DNA from: Isoptericola croceus
Lineage (GTDB): Bacteria; Actinomycetota; Actinomycetes; Actinomycetales; Cellulomonadaceae
Length of the DNA stretch: 64,000 nt
NCBI RefSeq assembly: GCF_029382255.1
Contig: NZ_JARLLG010000004.1
Location: 62,001-126,000 of the forward strand
Direction: 5' to 3'
Part shown: one piece after another, positions 58,483 through 64,000 of the stretch
Position numbering within the stretch: the first letter of the stretch is position 1
How the letters are laid out: each line of letters starts with the position of its first letter
Made by a program: the position numbers and the translations under genes
The notes under the pieces: generated by a model
Databases searched by the model: none
The model's input: the letters and a program-made list of their open reading frames with translations, nothing else
What the model was told of the DNA's origin: nothing

Positions 58483-59406
58483 ATGACTCTCGACCTTCGC
58501 ATCTTCACCGAGCCCCAGCAGGGTGCCTCGTACGACACCCAGCTCGCCGTCGCGAAGGCGACCGAGAAGCTGGGCTTCAGCGCGTTCTTCCGCTCCGACC
58601 ACTACCTCGCGATGGGTGGCGACGGCCTGCCCGGTCCCACGGACTCCTGGACCACCCTGGCCGGCCTGGCTCGCGAGACCGAGACCGTGCGACTCGGCAC
58701 CCTGGTGTCCTCGGCGACGTTCCGCCACCCCGGCGTGCTGGCGATCCAGGTGGCCCAGGTGGACCAGATGTCCGGTGGTCGGGTGGAGCTGGGTCTGGGT
58801 ACCGGCTGGTTCGCCGCCGAGCACGCGGCGTACGGCATCCCGTTCCCGGACAAGCGGTTCGGGATCCTGGAGGAGCAGCTCGAGGTCCTCACGGGTCTGT
58901 GGGGCACGCCGGTGGGGGAGACGTTCGACTACTCCGGCAAGCACTACACGCTCGCGGACTCCCCGGCGCTGCCGAAGCCCGCTCAGGGGCAGGTCCCGAT
59001 CATCCTGGGCGGTGGAGGGCCGCGGCGGACCCCGGCGCTCGCCGCGCGTTTCGCCAGCGAGTACAACCAGGCTTTCCCCGAGATCGAGGCGGTCGGGCCG
59101 CGCATCGGGGTCATCAACAAGGCGCTCGCCGACGCCGGTCGCCCGGCCGATTCGTTGACGCAGTCCGTCGCCCTGGTCCTTGCGGTGGGCGCCGACGAGG
59201 CGGAGTTCGCACGCCGGGCCGCCGCTATCGGCCGTGAGCCCGCCGAGCTGCGCGAGCACGGCGTCGCCGGCACCGTCGCCGAGGCGGTCGACCGGCTGGC
59301 GAGCCTGCGGGCCGAGGGCGTGCAGCGCGTCTACCTGCAGGTGCTCGACCTGCAGGACCTGGACCACCTGGACCTGATCGCCCGGGAGGTCGCCCCGCAG
59401 TTGTGA
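58483..59406 (+). CDS. LLM-class (F420-dependent type) oxidoreductase
   Basis: A 307-residue luciferase-like monooxygenase-fold enzyme: FFRSDHYLAMGGD near the start, TVRLGTLVSSATFRHPGVLA, GRVELGLGTGWFAAEHAAYGIPF, and QVPIILGGGGPRRTPALAARFASEYN, all typical of the F420-dependent branch in actinobacteria. Substrate unknown. It follows the nitroreductase-like gene at 16 bases; GGAG lies about ten bases before the ATG. Both may belong to redox or detoxification metabolism. Confidence 0.9.
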   Translation: MTLDLRIFTEPQQGASYDTQLAVAKATEKLGFSAFFRSDHYLAMGGDGLPGPTDSWTTLAGLARETETVRLGTLVSSATFRHPGVLAIQVAQVDQMSGGRVELGLGTGWFAAEHAAYGIPFPDKRFGILEEQLEVLTGLWGTPVGETFDYSGKHYTLADSPALPKPAQGQVPIILGGGGPRRTPALAARFASEYNQAFPEIEAVGPRIGVINKALADAGRPADSLTQSVALVLAVGADEAEFARRAAAIGREPAELREHGVAGTVAEAVDRLASLRAEGVQRVYLQVLDLQDLDHLDLIAREVAPQL

Positions 59407-59409
59407 CTC

Positions 59410-59481
59410 GTTGTGGGCGGGAATTCTGGGCTCGGAACCCGCCCGAAAGGGACAGAACGGACCAAGAAGCCCGCCCACAAC
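59410..59481. repeat. Element F: inverted repeat with word GTTGTGGGCGGG
   Basis: GTTGTGGGCGGG (59410-59421) is exactly complementary to 59470-59481. A further CCCGCCC at 59438 can pair with the left arm. It lies between the convergent LLM and LytR_C genes and may act as a terminator; it is less regular than elements B-D. Confidence 0.65.
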
Positions 59482-59508
59482 GTCACGGCGCGGACGGCCG
59501 TGCGGGCC

Positions 59509-60165
59509 TCAGGCCTCGTCGGGCGCCCGGCCGAGGCCGAACTCGCGCTCAATCGCGTCGAGGTCCTCCGCAGGGATGCAGCCGGGCATGTTCTCGAGCG
59601 GCTGGTCCGCGGCGAGGGGGACGTCCTCGACGGGCAGGGGCTCGGTCCAGCCGGTGCCGACGAGAAGGTCGACGAACTTGCCGCCGCGGTCGTCCATGAC
59701 GAGCTCGACGTTCTCGAACTGCGCGGCCAGCGTGTAGGCCTGCACGATCCCCTCGGCTCCGTAGCGGATCTCCGACGGGCCCTCGATCAGGTAGGTGAAG
59801 TCGCCGCTGTCCCGGACGTCGAAGCCGCGGTCGGACAGGACGTCCGCGCTGGCCCCGGCGAGGGCGAACCTGGGGTCCCCGGCGTTGTAGATCCGCACCC
59901 GCACCTGGTCGTAGGCCATCGGCAGGACGCCGTCGGGAGAGCTCTCGTCCTCGGGCAGGCAGGCCGGCGCCATGTTCTCCACGGTGGCGCTCGGGGTGTA
60001 GATCGGCTCCGAGATCGGCGAGTCGATCGTCTCCGTGTAGACGGCGAGCGCACCGAGGCCGAGGATCACGAGGAAGGCGATGATGAGCCCGAAGACGACG
60101 GCCTGGCGCTCGTGCTTGCGCCGACGACGGGCGACCCGCGCCGGGTCCTGGGCTGGTGACGTCAC
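59509..60165 (-). CDS. LytR C-terminal domain (LytR_C) membrane protein
   Basis: The 218-residue protein has a basic cytoplasmic start (RVARRRRKHERQ), one membrane helix (~23-45) and an extracellular LytR_C domain (VRVRIYNAGDPRFALAGASADVLSDRGFDV). Standalone LytR_C proteins occur in actinobacteria; the domain is otherwise attached to LytR-CpsA-Psr ligases of the cell wall. Role inferred as envelope-associated. GTG 60165 follows TAGTTT by six bases (leaderless type). Confidence 0.85.
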   Translation of the reverse strand: MTSPAQDPARVARRRRKHERQAVVFGLIIAFLVILGLGALAVYTETIDSPISEPIYTPSATVENMAPACLPEDESSPDGVLPMAYDQVRVRIYNAGDPRFALAGASADVLSDRGFDVRDSGDFTYLIEGPSEIRYGAEGIVQAYTLAAQFENVELVMDDRGGKFVDLLVGTGWTEPLPVEDVPLAADQPLENMPGCIPAEDLDAIEREFGLGRAPDEA

Positions 60166-60202
60166 GCGAAGAAACTACCTGAGAATCCGAGATCCAGAGT
60201 GG

Positions 60203-60499
60203 TCATCCGACGGCGAGGACGCGGGCGTGCAGGATCGGGCGCTGCTGGAGCGCGGCCCGGACCGCACGGTGGAGTCCGTCCTCGAGGTACAGGGTTCCCC
60301 GGTACTCCACCACGTGGGCGAACAGGTCACCGAAGAACGTGGAGTCGTCGGCGAGCAGGGCGGCGAGGTCGAGCGTGCGCTTGGTGGTCACGAGCTCGTC
60401 CAGGCGGACCTGGCGCGGAGGGACGTCTGACCAGTCTTTGGTGCTCTCGCGCCCGTGGTCCGGGTACGGACGCCCATCACCCACGGATTTGAAGATCAT
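60203..60499 (-). CDS. Conserved actinobacterial protein, VapB-antitoxin-like annotation
   Basis: The 98-residue protein reads MIFKSVGDGRPYPDHG, then SDVPPRQVRLDELVTTKRTLDLAALL, then HVVEYRGTLYLEDGLHRAVRAALQQR and LHARVL. I know this sequence type from many actinobacteria next to a LytR_C gene, often annotated as VapB-family antitoxin. The pattern (DELVTTK, EDGLHRAVRA) also resembles ParB/Srx-like domains. No toxin gene is adjacent. ATG 60499 is preferred to 60508: TACGAT ends seven bases before it, which fits a leaderless start. Confidence 0.75.
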   Translation of the reverse strand: MIFKSVGDGRPYPDHGRESTKDWSDVPPRQVRLDELVTTKRTLDLAALLADDSTFFGDLFAHVVEYRGTLYLEDGLHRAVRAALQQRPILHARVLAVG

Positions 60500-60673
60500 G
60501 GCTGCCATCGTAGAGGCGCGGTCTGCTGATCAAGGGTGAGTTGAGGCAAGCCTGTGTATCGATATCGTCACGATCTCCTCATGCAGCAGGCATGACTCTC
60601 GTCGCCGGTCACGGTCTGGCCAGGCAACTACCATGAGCGTGACGCTTGTCACAGGAGAGGCGGTGCGGGCTGC

Positions 60674-62521
60674 TCACTCCTCGGTGTGCCCCAGCCGAGG
60701 ACCTGCGACGAGCTGCACGGTCCGGCCCTGCGCGCCGTGCAGCTCGAGCACCACGACCTCGTTGTCCGTGGACCGCACGAGCGGTCCCGGCACGTAGAGC
60801 GTGCGCGTCGGTCTGGCGCTCCAGTACCGGCCGAGACAGAAGCCGTTGACCCACACCACGCCCTTGGTCCACCCGTCCAGCAGCAGGAAGTGATCGGCCC
60901 CCTCGGTGCTCGCGAAGGTCCCGAGCGCCAGCACCGGCCCGGCCAGCGGTGCGTCCGTGCCCGACGGCGGCACCCCGGCAGGGGTCTCGGCACCGTCCGG
61001 GTGCGGCGCGGGCGTCCGGGGCGAGGCCGCACGCAGCGCGGCCGTGACCTCCCCGCGCAAGGTCCCGCCGTCGTCGGCGAACCGCAGCGGGGTGACCTCC
61101 CAGCCGGTGAGCTCGCGCGTGGCGGTGCGCACGGGGCCGATCAGGCCCTTCGGCTCGCCGATGCGCGGCCCGTAGTTGACGCGGCCCTGGTCCTCGACGA
61201 GCAGCGTGAGCTCGCCGGCGCGCGCGGGCAGCGGCACGGCGGTCGTGTGCGTGGTGCGGTCCAGCAGGCCGACCGGCGCCCCGTCGAGGGCGACGAGCGC
61301 GCGGTCGCGGACGTCGTCGACCACGAGGACGGCGTCCTCGGCGGTGACCTGCGTGCGGTACCGGACGAACCCCTCCCACGCGGCGACGTCGTCGTGCGTG
61401 GGCGGCTGGTCGAACCGGTGCGTCTCGCCGAGGGTGTCGACGAGCCCGTCCAGCGGGAGGTGGCGGTCGAGCGGCACGGTGAGCTCCGGGGCGGGCCCCG
61501 CCTCCGCGGGCATCTCCTCGGGGACGGAGCGGTGGCGGGAGATCACCTCGCGGAACGTGCGGTACTTCGCGGTCGGCGCGCCGTGCTCGGCGAGCGGGGC
61601 GTCGTAGTCGTACGACGTGGTGATGGGGCGGTAGACGCCCTTGTCGTTCGCCCCCGCGGTGAGGCCGAAGTTGGTGCCGCCGTGGAACATGTAGAGGTTG
61701 ACCGACGCGCCCGCGGCGAGCAGGGCGTCGAGGTCGTCGGCGTTGGCCTCGGGTGCGGTGACGTGGTGGTGCAGCCCCCAGGAGTCGAACCAGCCGTCCC
61801 AGAACTCCATGCACATCAGCGGGCCGGTGGGTTGGTGGCGCCGCAGCGTCGCGAGCCGTTCGGTGGTGCGGGAGCCGAAGTTCGCCGTGGTGAGCAGCTC
61901 GGGCAGGCTGCCGGCGGTGAGGTGCTCGTCGTTCGCCTGGTCGCTCGTGAACAGCGGGACGTCGATGCCGTGGCGGCGGAGCGTGGCCGCCAGGGTGCGC
62001 AGGTAGTGCTGTCGCTCGTCGAGCGGGTCGTCGCCGTAGGCGCCGTACTCGTTCTCGACCTGCACCATGAGCACGGGGCCGCCCGTGGTGGCCTGCCGTG
62101 GGGCCACGATCGCGGCCACGGCCGCGTAGTACTCCTCGATCGCCGTGAGGAACTGCGGCTCGGCGCGGCGCACCCCCACCGTCGGGTCGGCGAGGAGCCA
62201 TCCGGGGAGCCCGCCGCCGGTCCACTCCGCGCAGATGTAGGGACCGGGCCGCACGATGGCGTGCAGTCCCTCGGCGGCGACGAGGTCGAGGAACCGGCCG
62301 AGGTCGCGGGGGCCGTCGGTGCGGAACTCGCCCCGGTCGGGGGAGTGCACGTTCCAGGCGACGTAGGTCTCGATGGTGTCCAGGCCCATGAGTCGCGCCT
62401 TGCGGATTCGGTCGGCCCACTGATCGGGGTGCACGCGGAAGTAGTGCAGGGCGCCGCTGACGATCTGGTGGGGTCGGCCGTCGAGCAGGAAGCCCTCGTC
62501 GCCGATCGCGACGTGGGGCAT
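60674..62521 (-). CDS. GH35 beta-galactosidase
   Basis: A 615-residue cytoplasmic enzyme without signal peptide. The GH35 barrel (~1-330) contains RPGPYICAEWTGGGLPGWLL (acid/base Glu), VLMVQVENEYGAYG and CMEFWDGWFDSWG (nucleophile Glu), then NLYMFHGGTNFG. C-terminal beta domains include a jelly-roll ending WVNGFCLGRYW...RTLYVPGPLV, typical of the family. It removes terminal beta-galactose from oligosaccharides, possibly pectin or plant galactan side chains taken up by the cell. ATG 62521 is the first Met with family similarity; the ribosome site is weak. Confidence 0.95.
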   Translation of the reverse strand: MPHVAIGDEGFLLDGRPHQIVSGALHYFRVHPDQWADRIRKARLMGLDTIETYVAWNVHSPDRGEFRTDGPRDLGRFLDLVAAEGLHAIVRPGPYICAEWTGGGLPGWLLADPTVGVRRAEPQFLTAIEEYYAAVAAIVAPRQATTGGPVLMVQVENEYGAYGDDPLDERQHYLRTLAATLRRHGIDVPLFTSDQANDEHLTAGSLPELLTTANFGSRTTERLATLRRHQPTGPLMCMEFWDGWFDSWGLHHHVTAPEANADDLDALLAAGASVNLYMFHGGTNFGLTAGANDKGVYRPITTSYDYDAPLAEHGAPTAKYRTFREVISRHRSVPEEMPAEAGPAPELTVPLDRHLPLDGLVDTLGETHRFDQPPTHDDVAAWEGFVRYRTQVTAEDAVLVVDDVRDRALVALDGAPVGLLDRTTHTTAVPLPARAGELTLLVEDQGRVNYGPRIGEPKGLIGPVRTATRELTGWEVTPLRFADDGGTLRGEVTAALRAASPRTPAPHPDGAETPAGVPPSGTDAPLAGPVLALGTFASTEGADHFLLLDGWTKGVVWVNGFCLGRYWSARPTRTLYVPGPLVRSTDNEVVVLELHGAQGRTVQLVAGPRLGHTEE

Positions 62522-62567
62522 CACCCGATCCACGCCCGCGGTGGGGCGGGGGGGGGGCCGCCCACGG

Positions 62568-62604
62568 CCGAGGGCCCGCCACCATGACGGTGACGGGCCC
62601 TCGG
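62568..62604 (-). terminator. Terminator of tRNA-Ser(GGA)
   Basis: CCGAGGGCCCG (62568-62578) pairs with CGGGCCCTCGG (62594-62604). The inner bases add a short CACC/GGTG stem. It follows the 3' end of the minus-strand tRNA gene by seven bases. Confidence 0.8.
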
Positions 62605-62610
62605 GTCCGG

Positions 62611-62695
62611 CGGAGGATGGGGGATTCGAACCCCCGAGGGCGTGAACCCAACACGCTTTCCAAGCGTGCGCCATAGGCCGCTAGGCGAATCCTCC
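62611..62695 (-). tRNA. tRNA-Ser (anticodon GGA)
   Basis: On the minus strand the acceptor stem GGAGGAT pairs with ATCCTCC, followed by G, with no encoded CCA. The anticodon stem-loop is CACGC-ttGGAaa-GCGTG, reading UCC/UCU. A long variable arm typical of serine tRNAs is present. The T loop TTCGAAT is normal. Confidence 0.97.
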
Positions 62696-62853
62696 TCTGG
62701 TGCCACCCGCACGCATCGGTGCAGGCAACTCCAGCAGGATAGCGGACGCGAGCACCGGTCTCCGAATCGGTCCGCTGTGAGGTGTGCGACGCCACCACGA
62801 GCGTGACCGGCGCCGGTTTCGGTGCGCCGCCGGGTCTCGGTTAGGGTAGGGGC

Positions 62854-62943
62854 AGACCCCTCGTGCGGCATCACCTCGCCGAACTCCCCCAGGGCCGGAA
62901 GGCAGCAAGGGTAAGTGAGCTCTGGTGGGTGCGCGAGGGGTCC
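62854..62943 (+). ncRNA. ffs: Signal recognition particle RNA, small bacterial type
   Basis: The ~90-base hairpin starts GACCCCTCG and closes with CGAGGGGTC. The apical part has the conserved AGGGCCGGAAGGCAGCAAGG with the GGAA tetraloop and the Ffh-binding internal loop. A -10 hexamer TAGGGT (62842-62847) lies seven bases before the likely 5' end. The RNA pairs with Ffh to target nascent membrane proteins. Confidence 0.95.
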
Positions 62944-63269
62944 TTTGCGTCTTCGCGACCCCTTGGCCGGTGGGGTGCCGAACGTCGTGGTCCGGCACGC
63001 TTCGACCGGTCACCACGTGCCGAATGCGGACCGTCGACGACGACGTCTTGCGATGCGGACGCAATTTCGTCCGCCAGATGGGATTTCCCCTCTACTGGGT
63101 TGGTGATCCTGCCCGGCAGGTGTTCACCTTGTCGTGCACCCCGCCCCCTCACCGGTCGGCGAGGTGCCCCGGAGCCCGTCGCGCGCTGATGGCCGCGGCC
63201 CGCGCCTCCCTGCCACCGATGCCCGCCGGCGCGAACCGCCGTCGTGCACCCCTGCCCGGAAGGACTCTC
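62944..63269. other. Structured leader region between SRP RNA and MetQ-type gene
   Basis: No gene is seen. It contains GTGCCG/CGGCAC enclosed by a GGCCGGT/ACCGGTC pairing (~62963-63010), and a GCGGACG/CGTCCGC hairpin (63055-63074). The last ~100 bases are C-rich up to the ribosome site GGAAGGA. A riboswitch is possible, but I cannot match a known SAM riboswitch core. Confidence 0.4.
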
Positions 63270-64000
63270 ATGTCTGTGCGCTCCACCCTGCTCGCGGCCG
63301 GCGCCGCCGCCTCCGTCCTCGCCCTCGCCGCCTGCTCCGGTGGCGCCGAGGCGTCCGTCGCCGAGGGCACCGCCGAGGACCCGATCCGCATCGGCGTCGT
63401 CTCCTCCGGCGAGGCCTACTGGAACACGTTCGCCGACGCTGCCGCCGCGGAGGGCATCACGGTCGAGATCGTGAACTTCTCCGACTACCAGCTCCCCAAC
63501 CAGGGTCTGAGCGACGGGGACCTGGACCTCAACCAGTTCCAGCACCTGCAGTTCCTCGCGGGCTACAACGTGGCGCGCGGTGACGACCTCACCCCGATCG
63601 GCGCCACCGCCGTCTACCCGCTCGGCCTCTACTCGACGGCGCACGCGAGCGTCGAGGAGATCCCCGACGGCGGCGAGGTCGCCATCCCCAACGACGACAC
63701 CAACCAGGCCCGGGCGCTGCTCGTGCTCCAGGAGGCCGGCCTGATCGCGTTGCGCGACGGCGGCAACTCCTTCTCGACGCCGGCGGACGTCCTGGCCGAC
63801 GAGTCCCGCGTGACCGTCACCCCGGTCGACGCTGCGCAGACGGCGCTGGCCCTGCAGGACGTCGACGCCTCGATCGTCAACAACGACTTCGTGGGCGATG
63901 CGGGCCTGACCGCCGAGGACGCCCTCTACTCCGACGACCCGGACGCCTCCGCGGCCGAGCCGTACATCAACGTCTGGGTGTCGCGCGCCGAGGACGCCGA
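63270..64000 (+). CDS. MetQ/NlpA-family substrate-binding lipoprotein (3' end beyond window)
   Basis: The visible 243 residues have a lipoprotein signal (VLALAACSGG, lipobox LAAC). They continue with the NlpA pattern: PIRIGVVSSGEAYWNTFADAAAAEGITVEIVNFSDYQLPNQGLSDGDLDLNQFQHLQFL, where the NQFQH segment is diagnostic, then AIPNDDTNQARALLVLQEAGLI. MetQ delivers methionine or its analogues to a MetNI ABC transporter, presumably encoded further right. GGAAGGA lies six to seven bases before ATG 63270. Confidence 0.9.
   Translation, partial: MSVRSTLLAAGAAASVLALAACSGGAEASVAEGTAEDPIRIGVVSSGEAYWNTFADAAAAEGITVEIVNFSDYQLPNQGLSDGDLDLNQFQHLQFLAGYNVARGDDLTPIGATAVYPLGLYSTAHASVEEIPDGGEVAIPNDDTNQARALLVLQEAGLIALRDGGNSFSTPADVLADESRVTVTPVDAAQTALALQDVDASIVNNDFVGDAGLTAEDALYSDDPDASAAEPYINVWVSRAEDA

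Noticed and set aside
60541-60673. Possible second iron box (TTGAGGCAAGCCTGTG) upstream of the VapB-like gene
   Set aside because: Too few matches to the DtxR consensus and no promoter in register.
62544-62560. Long G run near the GH35 start
   Set aside because: A homopolymer in the gap between GH35 and the tRNA terminator; possible slippage site but nothing supports a regulatory role.
1-64000. CRISPR array
   Set aside because: No set of regularly spaced identical 24-40-base repeats with unique spacers. The 20-bp-spaced words at 57474 are far too short and have only four copies.

Overview
The window is high-GC actinobacterial DNA. A sampled line at 47101-47160 counts 45 G+C of 60. The gene set (mycothiol-dependent nitroreductase-type protein, F420-type LLM oxidoreductase, LytR_C protein, GPP34 protein, class E sortase-type LALTG anchor, secreted polysaccharide hydrolases with CBM5/12 modules) fits a soil or plant-associated member of the Micrococcales, for example Cellulosimicrobium, Isoptericola or Cellulomonas. 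The genus is an inference. About fifteen genes have no Shine-Dalgarno but carry a TANNNT hexamer 6-8 nt before the start codon, the signature of leaderless mRNAs. I used it to choose starts.

Layout. 1-7.5 kb: end of a DUF1540 protein, a degenerate GGDEF-like protein, an ECF sigma factor fused to an anti-sigma zinc motif, membrane segment and giant ectodomain, upp, and an LALTG surface protein. 7.6-15.9 kb: tadA, a NarL-type two-component pair with a DUF4097 protein, then (minus strand) sir2, an OafA-type acyltransferase and a CrtI-like oxidoreductase. 16-24.2 kb: secreted degradation genes, a PL9 pectate lyase and a GH18 chitinase that both end in the same tandem CBM5/12 cassette, around a small signalling group (zinc-ribbon, CBS, PAS-ANTAR), then a CHRD protein.

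24.5-38.56 kb is an integrated actinobacterial integrative and conjugative element (AICE) in the 3' end of tRNA-Ser(CGA), bounded by a 26-bp att repeat. Its backbone is xis, a RepSA-type initiator, an FtsK/TraB translocase, a Pra-like activator, a GntR/KorSA-like repressor and a YdcF gene. The integrase is wrecked: its first codons lie next to xis and its frameshifted catalytic part about 2 kb away. A gene cassette with a bacteriocin-like secreted precursor lies between them. The right arm is low-GC cargo, an SMC/RecF-like ATPase converging on a eukaryote-like Ser/Thr kinase, followed by an orphan DUF1778 antitoxin. This is the best candidate here for an undescribed (possibly anti-phage) system.

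38.6-64 kb is mostly chromosomal. It holds some gene debris, a CPBP protease, an SDR, initiator tRNA-fMet, a DUF2332 gene, a glycosyltransferase/SGNH cluster (44.9-49.5 kb), a glutaryl-CoA-type dehydrogenase behind a TetR-type operator, tetR-pnuC-GPP34, and an ECF transporter operon whose leaderless promoter overlaps a 15/19 match to the DtxR/IdeR iron box. It ends with a DsbA/LLM pair, a LytR_C protein, a GH35 beta-galactosidase, tRNA-Ser(GGA), the SRP RNA and the start of a MetQ-type lipoprotein gene.

Six intergenic elements (8.19, 15.99, 19.93, 49.54, 57.47 and 59.41 kb) deserve attention. Most are built from a short word repeated at about 20-bp spacing and usually folded into a long palindrome, each with its own word. 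Two lie between divergent genes, so they are not simply terminators.
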